In this document: positions 34,482 to 43,266 of the stretch, one piece after another
How the letters are laid out: the number at the start of each line of letters is the position of its first letter
How positions within the stretch are numbered: the stretch's first letter is position 1
Assembly: GCA_963590525.1 (NCBI GenBank)
Contig: CAVAPV010000003.1
Location: 1 to 64,000, forward strand
DNA: 64,000 nt
Origin: W2P13-069 sp963590525
Lineage (GTDB): Bacteria; Actinomycetota; Coriobacteriia; Coriobacteriales; QAMH01
Direction of reading: 5' to 3'
The notes under the pieces: generated by a model
Databases searched by the model: none
Told to the model about the DNA's origin: nothing
The model's input: the letters and a program-made list of their open reading frames with translations, nothing else
Program-made: the position numbers and the translations under genes

Positions 34482-34823
34482 TTAAATCCCTCCTTACTGA
34501 GATTTCACACATGCGCTGCAAGCGACGAGCACAATGCGCATGCCCTAACAGTCTCCCGTGCTTACTCCCCTAAATTGCAAACCTGGGAGACCTTTGTAGA
34601 TGGTTGCAAGCTTGTGTTTCCCAGACACAGACGCATATGCGCCCCTTAAGCCTGTAACCAATACCACTGTTGAAATGCTAGTTTGCGAGCCTTAAGCGAA
34701 ACTAAAGTTAGGTAATTCAAAATGTTCTTTCTTGGAAGCATCGCGCTGCGTTACCATCTTTTACAAGGGGAACCATTGCACGATGCACGCAGCGTGCAAT
34801 GAAAATCAAACGAGGGGACGCAC
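34482..34823. other. Divergent intergenic region, MFS carrier and response regulator
   Basis: Non-coding by appearance. A possible plus-strand promoter TTGGAA (34732) / CATCTT (34755) with a 17-bp spacer is weak. A palindrome lies at 34774-34801. No promoter stands out for the carrier. Confidence 0.4.
34774..34801. promoter_or_regulatory. Palindrome just upstream of the response-regulator gene
   Basis: Perfect 9-bp arms CATTGCACG / CGTGCAATG with a 10-bp spacer, ending 10 bases before the ribosome-binding site. It could be an operator, possibly autoregulatory, or a leader hairpin affecting translation. Confidence 0.45.
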
Positions 34824-35510
34824 GTGAAGCTTCTAATCGCAGAAGACAACTCCCGCTTGCTCAAAACGCTTGTGAAAGTGTTGGAGAAAGAGGGATACAC
34901 CGTGGACGCCGTAGGCGACGGCGACACCGCTTTGACCTACATAGAAAACACCGACTACGACGGGCTGCTCTTAGATGTGATGATGCCCGGCAAAGACGGC
35001 TTGGAGGTCTTGAGAAGCGCCAGAGCGCAAAACGTCACCTGCCCCGTCATGCTCTTTACGGCGCTCACCGAGATAAGCCAACGCGTAGAGGGCCTTGACG
35101 CCGGTGCAGACGACTACCTGCCCAAGCCCTTTGACATCGCAGAGTTCACCGCCCGCGTGCGAGCCATGCTGCGCCGCCGCGACAGCTTCTCTCCGCAGGT
35201 CACGCAGTTTGAGGGCATGGAGCTGGACAGCTCCTCGCACAAGATCGCCTACCAAGGCAAAGAGGCGCTGCTAGGCGGCAAGGAGTTCCAGATCATGGAG
35301 ATGCTCATGGCCAGACCCGGCTCCATCATCCCCATAGAACGCATACTCATGCAGGTCTGGAACTGGGAGAAAGACGTGGACACAAGCGTCGTGTGGGTGC
35401 AGGTTTCCAACCTGCGCAAGAAAATCGTCAAGATAGAGGCCCCCGTGAAGCTGCGCTTTGAGCGCGGCGCGGGCTACGTGTTAGAGCACACCGATGCTAG
35501 CAGGGTTTAG
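34824..35510 (+). CDS. OmpR/PhoB-family response regulator
   Basis: A 228-residue regulator. The receiver domain shows the acidic pair in IAEDNSR, the phosphoacceptor Asp in LLLDVMMPGKDG and the conserved Lys in YLPKPF. The C-terminal winged helix includes LLGGKEFQIMEMLMARPG and VWVQVSNLRKKI. The start is GTG after GAGGGG. The kinase gene starts 17 bp before this gene ends, so the two are coupled. Confidence 0.95.
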   Translation: MKLLIAEDNSRLLKTLVKVLEKEGYTVDAVGDGDTALTYIENTDYDGLLLDVMMPGKDGLEVLRSARAQNVTCPVMLFTALTEISQRVEGLDAGADDYLPKPFDIAEFTARVRAMLRRRDSFSPQVTQFEGMELDSSSHKIAYQGKEALLGGKEFQIMEMLMARPGSIIPIERILMQVWNWEKDVDTSVVWVQVSNLRKKIVKIEAPVKLRFERGAGYVLEHTDASRV

Positions 35511-36741
35511 GCGCAGGAGCATCATAGCAACGGTCGTCTCTATCGCCGTCTTGGCGTGCATGGGGTCGATATTTCTCTTTGACCTCGTGGTTTTGAGAAC
35601 AGACAGGCTCGTTGACACGATGGTCTACAGCATCTACCAAAACGACGGCCAGATGCCGCAAGACAAAAGATCGCTTGAGAAGCTCAGGCAGGCGCAGATA
35701 GATCGCGGCCTCAATCCCATAGTCAGCGCGGACACGCCCTACGCGACGCGCTACTTTACCGTCTTTGAGATTAACGGCAGCCAGGATGCAGATATAAGCC
35801 ACATCGCATCGGTGAGCAAGACAGACGCGCTCAACATGGCGCAGCAGGCAATAGACAGCACAGACGACAAAGGATGGATCGACAACTACCGCTACGGCGT
35901 CTTTGACAAAGGTGCGGGCAAACTGGCTGTCTTTATCGACGCAAACAGCTTTCGCGTCAAAGACAACGCCGTCTTTAGCGGATCAGTGGCCTTGCTGATA
36001 CTGTTCTCGCTCACACTCGTCTTGCTCAACCTCTTCTACAACGCGCATGCCACAAAACCCGTCCAAGACTCGTTTGAGAGGCAAAAGCGCTTTATCTCAA
36101 ACGCAAGCCACGAGCTCAAAACGCCGCTCACCTTGATCATGACCGATGCAGACCTCGCAGCCATGGAGCTGGGAGAGTGCGAGTACCTAGACGACATCAA
36201 GGCGGAGTGCCGCGATATGAGCGATCTGATAACCCAGATGGTGGTGCTGTCGCGCATGGATGAGGACGCGCATCCCCTTGATATGACCTGCGTAAACGTA
36301 AGCGCCTGCGTGGAGGGCATCATGCGCAGCTGGCGCGCTGCAGCGCAGACAAAAGGGCTTGAAGTCAAAGTTAAAGCCGAGCGCGTTGTCTACGCCAGGG
36401 CAGACCAAGCGGCGCTCAAGCAGATACTGGTCATCCTCATGGACAACGCCGTCAAGTACTGCGATAAAGGCGGCACCATAACCGTGCATGTGTCCGGCCA
36501 AGACAGGAAGAACCCGTACGTGTGCATAGAGAACAGCTATGCAAAAGCCAAAGACGTTGATACAAGCAGGCTCTTCGAGCGCTTTTACCGCGCCGATGCA
36601 GAACGCGCAGAAAAGATCGGTCATGGCATAGGGCTTGCGCTTGCCAAGGAGACGGCAGAAAGCCTGGGGGCCACCATCAGCTCAAGCACCAGGCTCGACC
36701 CTGCCACTATCGCCTTCACACTCACTTTGAAAGGCTGCTAA
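35494..36741 (+). CDS. Two-component sensor histidine kinase
   Basis: A 415-residue kinase with two membrane helices (residues 8-35 and about 160-180) flanking an extracellular sensor of about 125 residues. The H-box is SNASHELKTPLTLIMT, followed by the N-box ILVILMDNAVKYC and a G-box GHGIGLALAKETAE. The F-box region is LFERFYRADAERA. No HAMP domain is obvious between helix 2 and the H-box. Partner of the overlapping regulator gene. Signal unknown. Confidence 0.95.
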   Translation: MLAGFRRRSIIATVVSIAVLACMGSIFLFDLVVLRTDRLVDTMVYSIYQNDGQMPQDKRSLEKLRQAQIDRGLNPIVSADTPYATRYFTVFEINGSQDADISHIASVSKTDALNMAQQAIDSTDDKGWIDNYRYGVFDKGAGKLAVFIDANSFRVKDNAVFSGSVALLILFSLTLVLLNLFYNAHATKPVQDSFERQKRFISNASHELKTPLTLIMTDADLAAMELGECEYLDDIKAECRDMSDLITQMVVLSRMDEDAHPLDMTCVNVSACVEGIMRSWRAAAQTKGLEVKVKAERVVYARADQAALKQILVILMDNAVKYCDKGGTITVHVSGQDRKNPYVCIENSYAKAKDVDTSRLFERFYRADAERAEKIGHGIGLALAKETAESLGATISSSTRLDPATIAFTLTLKGC

Positions 36742-37032
36742 GCGGCAAGACGGCAAGCAAGGCAAAGCACCTCGTCTGCAACTCCACAAAACGCACACAG
36801 GCGCTTTAGGGGGCTTTTAGGGCGCTTATCTATTTTGGAGATTGAGATCAGCACGTGAACGCGTCTTGTTCCCTCCTAAAGGCGATCCCCCTTTCATCGT
36901 GCTGACAACACTGAGGGGCCCTGCAGATTCAGACCTGCAGGGCAAACGCAAAAGAGGCGTCACGGCGGGCAGCCGGGCGCCTCTTGTCTTGCTGTATGCA
37001 TCGCAAGCCTTTAGAGCTTCTTGACGCCAGCC
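36742..37032. other. Convergent intergenic region
   Basis: A 291-bp gap between the kinase and channel genes. It holds a GCCCTGCAG / CTGCAGGGC stem (36918-36943) without a T-run on either strand and a terminator candidate at 36952-36985. No gene seen. Confidence 0.45.
36952..36985 (-). terminator. Probable terminator of the Cache-MscS gene
   Basis: Stem AAGAGGCG / CGCCTCTT followed on the minus strand by TTGCGTTTG, 48 bases beyond the channel stop codon. Confidence 0.55.
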
Positions 37033-40000
37033 CTAGGCTTTAGGCGAGTCGACCTCGATATCGGCGGAGGCCTGTGCTTGCTCTTTGTTGAAGATATCGG
37101 CGACGTAGCGCTCGCCTTCGGTCGCATCGCGGCGCTCGAGCGGCTGGTTGACCACAATCTGCGGGAAGGGCATCCCGATATCGTAGCGGTCAAAGAGCAG
37201 CTTGATCTCTCGGTTGAGATCGCGCTCCACCTGCCCGCGGTCTTTTTCGGCGCACTGGACCATGATGCGGATGTTCACGCTGCTCTCGCCCAGCGACACG
37301 ACGCCCTTGTAGAAGGGCCCGCGCACGATAGCGGGGATGGTCTGCGCAAAGGCAGGCAACTCGCGTGCCAAGATGGCCTCCACACGCTCGAGAGACTCGC
37401 TGTACTCGATGCCCACATCGACCCAGGTGTAGCTGAGCTGCTTGGTCATGTTGACGATGTCGCTCACATTGGAGTTGCGGATAACCTTGATGTTTTGAGC
37501 ACCGTTCATGACCTTGGTGGTACGCACACCGATCTCTACCACGGTGCCTGTCCAAGTGCCCACCGTGATGATGTCGCCCACGCGAAACTCGCCCTCGAAG
37601 ATGATGAACAAACCGCTCAAGATATCGGATACCAGCTCTTTGGCGCCAAAGGATATGGCGATGGAGAGTATGCCTGCGCTGGCAAGGAGCGTCGTGGTGT
37701 CAACGCCTAAAAGCGACAGGCAGTAGTAGAGCATGCCGATGATGGTGGCGTACTTGATGAAGCTTGCCACCAGGCGGCAGACGGTCTCGCCACGCGAACC
37801 CATGGCGGTTGCGGCAAGGCGCAAGAGGCGCTGGAGCACCGTGGCGGCAGTAAAAGCGACGCAGGCAAACATGATCGACGCGGTGATGGCAAAGATGTTG
37901 ACACCATGCGTCCAGCCACCGGCGATGATGTAAGTAAAGATCGAATCCGCCCCAAAGACCTGGTCTTTGAGCACGACAGCCAAGCAGATGGCAATGGCAG
38001 ACAAGGCGATCATAGCCTTGAGGAATGCCGCTACCTTTTGCTCGGGCGTCTTGTCATGCCACTTGAACCCCACGCCGCTAAAGCGGCTGCCCACAGACTC
38101 GGTACTGATGGTGCGGCCATCGGGCGTGGTCACGTCAAACATACGGGATTCGCCCGGTGCCTGCCCAGGGGCGGCTTGGACCTCTTTCTTGCGACGGCGC
38201 TCCAACGTGACGAGCATGAACACCAGAAGCTGGCATACCAAGCTCACCAGCGCCACAACCAACGTGATCGGACCGCGCGAGCGCATGAGCGCGCCTTCGG
38301 AACCTGCAACGTAGATGAGATAGTCGCCTTGCTGCACCGATGCAGCGTAGTAGCTCGTGCCGCTCACGGTGAGATAGTCGTTAAACCCGTCTTTGAGCTG
38401 GGCTTCTGTCATACCGCAACTGACAGCCGACTTGCCTGCGAGCTTGTCATCGGGGTAATAGGCAAAGGTGCCATCGGATGCGTTGACGGCAAAAGCAAAG
38501 CCGTCGGTGCCGATACGCACGCTGCCCAAGACATGGTCAAGCTCAACGTTGCGGAGCATATCGGCTAGGCGGCTGGGGCGCATGCCCAGCTGGACAAAAC
38601 CGTCGCACGCCCCGTCTGCATCATGCAGCACAACGCCTATATACTGGCGAAGCTCGCCCGAGGTCTCCTCTACCTGAGCGTCTTGTACCACGTGGTCGGC
38701 ACCTTGCAAAAGCTTGCGGAACTCGTACGACTGGCTTTGAGGGTCTTCAGACAACGTGAAATTGGTGATCCCGGTGTTTGACGCTACCTGATGCCCGTTG
38801 GCATCAAAGACATGCACGTTGAGTATGCACAAGACGTCAGCCAAACGGCCCAAGTCACGCGTGTTCTTAAGCTTAGGGTTAGCATCCAGGATATAAGCTG
38901 CTACCTGCGCTTTGTTGAGGTAACGCTCGCTGTAAAGCTCACGCAGGTCATCGGCTGACTCTTGGGCCGACTCTATGCTTTGGGCAACCTGCTGGGCGCG
39001 ATGACTGTTGGTAAGCGACTGCGCAGACAAGGCAAATAACGTCTGCATGTAAAACGCTATGACGACCACAGCCACAAAACCCACAAACGACATGACGGCT
39101 CCTTTGCGCGCCGTCTTCTTGTTAACGGCAAAGGGACCAAACTGTGCAAAGTCCTCTTGAGAGGCCTGGCGGCGCTCTTCGTCGCGCAGCACGCAGATGC
39201 CATAAAGCACCACGGCAAGCATCACGATGGCAAACGCGACAAGCGTCGCCGCAACGGTGATGCCGCGCGCAGATGAGATATCGGCCTCGGGCACGGCGGC
39301 GATGTAATAGCTGTCCCCTATCTGGGATACGCCGCAGTATAGACGCACGCCGTCAAGCTCCATCCAACCGTAGCTTCCGTCTTCCAAACTAGCTACGTCG
39401 ATGCCCGCCTGCAAGGCATCTGCGCCTTGGAGCGCTTCATCGGGATGGTAGCCGATAAGGTAGTCTTTGGCAGACACGCTAAAGACGTAACCGCTGCTGC
39501 CCACGCTGATACCGCGCAGCACGCTTGCGGCAGAGTCGCTTTGCTCCACTAAGTCTGCAAGCTCGGTGCCGTCTTGCTCGACGACTACCATGATGGAGCT
39601 GTCGAGCTTGGCCGCATAGTAGCGCTCGTGGCGATTAGCATCATCGAGGTCTATGCAAACCGCATCAGAGGCCTTGCCGCTGCCAAAGACCTGGCGCAGG
39701 CGATTGAAACGCGATGCGGAAAAATCAACCTTGCTGTCTTGCGCTTGTGCCACCACGCTGCCCGCTTTGGTCACAACGCTCACGTTGTCAACATCCAAAA
39801 GCTCTTTGAGCTCGGACATCTTGGCGTCTGTGGCTGCAAAACCTGCGTTGTTTTGCGCCATGAAGGCCACGCTGTTGGCCTTTGACTGATAGAGCTCATC
39901 GTAGGCCGCGGTATCTGTCTGTTCGTTTTGTGCCGCCTGCTCAAGGGAATCGGGCAGCTGAGAGAGCTCTTGGGCCATCTCCTCTTTGAACCCGTCCACC

Positions 40001-40104
40001 GATATGCTGTCCTGCATCTGGCACACGACAGCGCCCATAAACGCCAATCCAGCTGCGACGATCAACAGGCACGCCGCGATCTTTGCCTTGAGGCCCTTAG
40101 ACAT
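37033..40104 (-). CDS. Mechanosensitive channel (MscS type) with two extracellular Cache-like sensor regions
   Basis: A 1023-residue membrane protein. Helix 1 is at residues 8-30. A first extracytoplasmic region of about 250 residues resembles a double Cache domain (SVGSSGYVFSVSAKDYLIGYHP near its end). Helices near 280 and 340 lead to a second similar extracytoplasmic region (VRIGTDGFAFAVNASDGTFAYYPDDK), then a helix near 620. The C-terminal 350 residues are an MscS channel: pore helix LLASAGILSIAISFGAKEL, then GLFIIFEGEFRVGDIITV and the beta domain. MscS opens on membrane tension; here two ligand-type sensors are fused to it. The ATG six bases after AGGAG is preferred over one at 40110. It follows a binding-lipoprotein gene at once, suggesting ligand control. 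Confidence 0.85.
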   Translation of the reverse strand: MSKGLKAKIAACLLIVAAGLAFMGAVVCQMQDSISVDGFKEEMAQELSQLPDSLEQAAQNEQTDTAAYDELYQSKANSVAFMAQNNAGFAATDAKMSELKELLDVDNVSVVTKAGSVVAQAQDSKVDFSASRFNRLRQVFGSGKASDAVCIDLDDANRHERYYAAKLDSSIMVVVEQDGTELADLVEQSDSAASVLRGISVGSSGYVFSVSAKDYLIGYHPDEALQGADALQAGIDVASLEDGSYGWMELDGVRLYCGVSQIGDSYYIAAVPEADISSARGITVAATLVAFAIVMLAVVLYGICVLRDEERRQASQEDFAQFGPFAVNKKTARKGAVMSFVGFVAVVVIAFYMQTLFALSAQSLTNSHRAQQVAQSIESAQESADDLRELYSERYLNKAQVAAYILDANPKLKNTRDLGRLADVLCILNVHVFDANGHQVASNTGITNFTLSEDPQSQSYEFRKLLQGADHVVQDAQVEETSGELRQYIGVVLHDADGACDGFVQLGMRPSRLADMLRNVELDHVLGSVRIGTDGFAFAVNASDGTFAYYPDDKLAGKSAVSCGMTEAQLKDGFNDYLTVSGTSYYAASVQQGDYLIYVAGSEGALMRSRGPITLVVALVSLVCQLLVFMLVTLERRRKKEVQAAPGQAPGESRMFDVTTPDGRTISTESVGSRFSGVGFKWHDKTPEQKVAAFLKAMIALSAIAICLAVVLKDQVFGADSIFTYIIAGGWTHGVNIFAITASIMFACVAFTAATVLQRLLRLAATAMGSRGETVCRLVASFIKYATIIGMLYYCLSLLGVDTTTLLASAGILSIAISFGAKELVSDILSGLFIIFEGEFRVGDIITVGTWTGTVVEIGVRTTKVMNGAQNIKVIRNSNVSDIVNMTKQLSYTWVDVGIEYSESLERVEAILARELPAFAQTIPAIVRGPFYKGVVSLGESSVNIRIMVQCAEKDRGQVERDLNREIKLLFDRYDIGMPFPQIVVNQPLERRDATEGERYVADIFNKEQAQASADIEVDSPKA

Positions 40105-40113
40105 ACCCATCTC

Positions 40114-40938
40114 CTAATCCCATTTATCCACGAGCACAGCAAGAGTGCCGTCGTCGATCATGTCCTGCACTGCTTGGGAGACCTGACTCGACAGCTCGCT
40201 GTCCTTTAGCGTGGCCACGCCATAGCTTTCGGTCACGTCGTCAAACGTGATGAAAGAGCGGTTCATGGCCGTGTACGCCTTGGCAACCGAGCCGTCCATG
40301 GCCACGGCGTCTATGTCGCCCGCTTCCAAAGCATCCGAGAGCTCCTGATAGCTTTGGTACTGCAGCAGATGAAAGCTGTCAAAGGTGACATCGGTGTTGT
40401 CATCGTTTGCCTTAAGTACCTTGCCATTGGTAAAACCTTGCTCGGTGAGTTGGGCTACGAGCTCTGGCGCGGTATCGGCGCCGGACAAGGTGCCCACTGC
40501 AAGGCCCTTGAGCTCGCTTACCTTATCGATGAGCGAGCTTTTCTCGACCATGATCTTCATATGATCTGTGTAATACGCCGGCGAGAAATCGAAGTTCTCC
40601 AAGCGCGAGTCCGATATCGAGTAAAGCGCAACCAGGCAATCCACATCGCATTGCATCAGAGCCTCTTTGCGCGTAGAAGGCGTCACAGTCGTAAACTCTA
40701 CGTCGTCATAGCCAAGCCTGCTTGCAAGCTCGCGCGCCAAGTCTATCTCCATACCGTAATAGTCTTGCGTGTCTTGGTTGTAATAGCCAAAGCCCACGAC
40801 GTCGGCGCGAACGCCCACCTTGAGCACCTTGCCCTGTTGCGCCGTCTGCTGGCCCGTGCAACCGCAAAGCACCAAAGTTGTTGCAGCGACCAAGCACATG
40901 ACAAGCGCCGCAACATAGCGCATGCGTTTTAGAATCAT
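40114..40938 (-). CDS. Solute-binding lipoprotein (SBP_bac_3) partnered with the Cache-MscS channel
   Basis: A 274-residue amino-acid-type binding protein. The signal peptide ends in a lipobox-like LCGC (Cys27). The domain has the family pattern YYGMEIDLARELASRLGYDD and LKGLAVGTLSGADTAPEL. No permease or ATPase genes accompany it. Instead the only cotranscribed gene, a few bases downstream, is the double-Cache MscS channel, so it may present a ligand to that receptor. Divergent from a LysR regulator. Confidence 0.85.
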   Translation of the reverse strand: MILKRMRYVAALVMCLVAATTLVLCGCTGQQTAQQGKVLKVGVRADVVGFGYYNQDTQDYYGMEIDLARELASRLGYDDVEFTTVTPSTRKEALMQCDVDCLVALYSISDSRLENFDFSPAYYTDHMKIMVEKSSLIDKVSELKGLAVGTLSGADTAPELVAQLTEQGFTNGKVLKANDDNTDVTFDSFHLLQYQSYQELSDALEAGDIDAVAMDGSVAKAYTAMNRSFITFDDVTESYGVATLKDSELSSQVSQAVQDMIDDGTLAVLVDKWD

Positions 40939-41075
40939 GCATGTCTCCCTTATCCCACGTTGACTACAGCAGCCAAACTGTTTTAGTTTATTAAGATATG
41001 GTTTAAACGTCGGGCAGATCCGCCAAACTCAATGGGCAATTGAGCGCTTTTTTTATTTACGAGGGCAAAAACACT
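40939..41075. promoter_or_regulatory. Divergent promoter region with LysR-type dyad
   Basis: The 137-bp AT-rich gap separates lysR-type and binding-protein genes. It contains TTTA-N13-TAAA around 40986-41006, a plausible LysR-type half-site pair, close to GTTTAAAC. LysR regulators usually bind between divergent genes, so control of the channel operon is a reasonable inference. Confidence 0.4.
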
Positions 41076-41978
41076 ATGAACCTAAGCCAACTCAAGTACT
41101 TTTGCTCGGTAGTCGAGGAGAAAGGCTTTTCGGCTGCCGCAGCGCGCAGGGAGGTGTCTGTCCAAGCCGTCTCCAAGGCCATGAGCGATCTAGAACGTGA
41201 GCTTGGCTGCGAACTGTTCAAACGCGCGCATCGCCAAGTAGAGCCCACAGGAAACGGCATGGAGTTCTACCAGCTGGCACAAGGCGCACTTGAGGCGTTT
41301 GCGTGCTGCGAAGACTTCAAACCGCAGGCAGGCAACGGCGACAAGGAGCCCTTGCGCATAGGGCTGTGCACGCCGCCGTTTGCCAACTCGGACTCCATAT
41401 GCCGCCAAGTCTGCGCCCTGCTAGAAAAGCGCCTCGAAGAGCCTTTGCATATGCAAGTGGCGCCCCTTGATACAGCAGAGCAAGACCTAGCAGACCAACA
41501 ACTCGATGCGTTGTGCACCGTGGGCCGCTATAGCAAACCTGGCAGCACATGCATGCAGGTAGGAAACCTTCCCACGGCCATAGCTGTCGCGATCACGCAT
41601 CCCTTGGCAAAGCAAGACACGGTAAGCTTAGACGACCTGCGCAGCTATCCTGCAGGCTACTCGCCTATCGTGGACGAATTCAACGAGACGATACTCAAGC
41701 TATACCTTAAAAACGTAGAAGGCATACAGACGCGCGAGGTATGCGGAGGGATGGGCGACGGCCTCAAGTTCTTGATCAAAGAGCGCGGATACTTCTTCTC
41801 GGCGTTGTTTCCCGTGCAAGACAAGACGCCGCCTACGGCAAAGCTCATACCCATCGATCCCGCGCAGCAACTGCCCGTGCCTATCTGCATCGTAACGCTC
41901 GAGCATGCGCAAAGCAGCAAGGGCCAGCACCTGCAAAGGCTGCTCGCAGGCTTAAGCGCCCTCAATCCCAAGTTCTAA
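41076..41978 (+). CDS. LysR-family transcriptional regulator
   Basis: A 300-residue regulator with an N-terminal winged helix-turn-helix (MNLSQLKYFCSVVEEKGF, then AAARREVSVQAVSKAMSDLE) and a C-terminal effector-binding domain of the periplasmic-binding-protein fold. The ATG at 41076 starts the canonical LysR sequence; a longer frame adds 12 unsupported residues. Divergent from the binding-protein/channel operon. Confidence 0.92.
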   Translation: MNLSQLKYFCSVVEEKGFSAAAARREVSVQAVSKAMSDLERELGCELFKRAHRQVEPTGNGMEFYQLAQGALEAFACCEDFKPQAGNGDKEPLRIGLCTPPFANSDSICRQVCALLEKRLEEPLHMQVAPLDTAEQDLADQQLDALCTVGRYSKPGSTCMQVGNLPTAIAVAITHPLAKQDTVSLDDLRSYPAGYSPIVDEFNETILKLYLKNVEGIQTREVCGGMGDGLKFLIKERGYFFSALFPVQDKTPPTAKLIPIDPAQQLPVPICIVTLEHAQSSKGQHLQRLLAGLSALNPKF

Positions 41979-42032
41979 GGTGCCGCTGGACGCGCTGTGC
42001 ACGCAGACATCCAAGACGACGACGCGCGCGTC

Positions 42033-43256
42033 TTAGGCCAGGCCCCATATCGCGCCAAAGATCTCGTTGCCCATAAGCCAGCCACGGCAGGTGGGCGCAT
42101 AGGACCCGCCATCGCCACGCACGATGAGCCCTTGCTCGACCAAGCGCTCCAAAGTCTGCTTGAGTTGCGGCACGGCTTTGATCGCGTGGCGGGCTTGCTG
42201 CGCGCCAAGGCCCGCGCTGCGGCGAAAAGCCAGCATCGCATCCTCCAAAAGCGCCTCACGCGCGTCCATGACCTCGGCCGTCCATGCAGGATGCCCCAAA
42301 CTCGCGCTAAAGGCACTGGTATCGGCCAAAGCCTGGATGCGGATGCGGCCGTCAGACGGCGCTGCTGCAACCGCTGCAGCATCCTGCTCATCAACGGCCT
42401 CTCCAAAAACGCCGGACTGTACACAGGCTTGCCACTCTTGCGGCGTCATCATGCTCGCAGCTGCAGCACCCAAACCCAGATAGCTCTTGCCCGTCCAATA
42501 CGCGCTGTTGTGCTTGGACTCGCATCCTGGTTTGGCGTAGCTTGCCACCTCGTAGCGCGCAAAGCCCGCATCGCCCAAGATGAGGTTGGCGTCCTCCATC
42601 ATCTGGGCCTCCAGGTCATCATCGGGGCCCTCCCAAAGGCCGGCCTCGATACGTGCCGCAAGGGGTGTGCCCTCCTCCACGGTAAGCGGGTAGATGCTCA
42701 CATGACCCACACCGCTTGCCACAGCGCGTTGCACAGATTCAGCCCAGCTAGCGCATGACTGCGCAGGTCCTCCGCAGATGAGGTCGATGCTCACGTTCAT
42801 ATCGCGCTCTTTGGCAACGTCCAATGCCGCATACACGTCAGTTGCCGTATGCGGGCGGCCGTACTCGCGCAAGACGTTGTCGTCAAAGCTCTGCACACCT
42901 ATGCTCAGGCGATTGACACCCAAGGCATAGAGATCTTTGACCATGGCAGACGTAAGGCTCTCCGGGTTTGCCTCGACGCTAAACTCAACCACTTGCTCCA
43001 AGTTGACAGAGAGCGAAACCATGTACACCAGCGAGTTGAGACGGCGCGCGCCAAGGTGGGTGGGCGTGCCGCCGCCGATGTAGATGGTCTTGACCCCGCC
43101 CAGCAAACCGGCCTTGCTCGCACGGCGCAGCTGGAGCTGCAGCGCATCGACATAGGCGTCCATGACCGCATCGTCATGACAGGCGGCAGTTGCAAAATCG
43201 CAGTAAGAGCAGCGGCTCGTGCAAAACGGGATGTGGATATAGAGCGCCTTGATCAA
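42033..43256 (-). CDS. hemW: Radical SAM heme chaperone HemW
   Basis: A 407-residue radical SAM protein with the [4Fe-4S] ligands CTSRCSYC (residues 12-19) and glycine motif IYIGGGTPTHL. The HemW-type HNSAYWTGKSYLGLG distinguishes it from the sequence-related coproporphyrinogen dehydrogenase HemN as far as can be judged by eye. HemW binds heme and inserts it into respiratory enzymes. The start is a TTG with AAGGGAGG four bases upstream, 10 bp after the MATE stop codon. It belongs to the lepA neighbourhood, as in many Gram-positive genomes. Confidence 0.9.
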   Translation of the reverse strand: MIKALYIHIPFCTSRCSYCDFATAACHDDAVMDAYVDALQLQLRRASKAGLLGGVKTIYIGGGTPTHLGARRLNSLVYMVSLSVNLEQVVEFSVEANPESLTSAMVKDLYALGVNRLSIGVQSFDDNVLREYGRPHTATDVYAALDVAKERDMNVSIDLICGGPAQSCASWAESVQRAVASGVGHVSIYPLTVEEGTPLAARIEAGLWEGPDDDLEAQMMEDANLILGDAGFARYEVASYAKPGCESKHNSAYWTGKSYLGLGAAAASMMTPQEWQACVQSGVFGEAVDEQDAAAVAAAPSDGRIRIQALADTSAFSASLGHPAWTAEVMDAREALLEDAMLAFRRSAGLGAQQARHAIKAVPQLKQTLERLVEQGLIVRGDGGSYAPTCRGWLMGNEIFGAIWGLA

Positions 43257-43266
43257 AACGCCTCCC

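Noticed and set aside
32829..34649. A 606-codon open frame on the plus strand opposite the MFS carrier
   Set aside because: It mirrors the carrier gene, has low-complexity Asp/Glu/Gly content and no ribosome-binding site; the minus-strand frame has clear transporter motifs.
40114..40938. Standard ABC importer locus
   Set aside because: No permease or ATPase gene is adjacent; the partner gene encodes a Cache-MscS protein.
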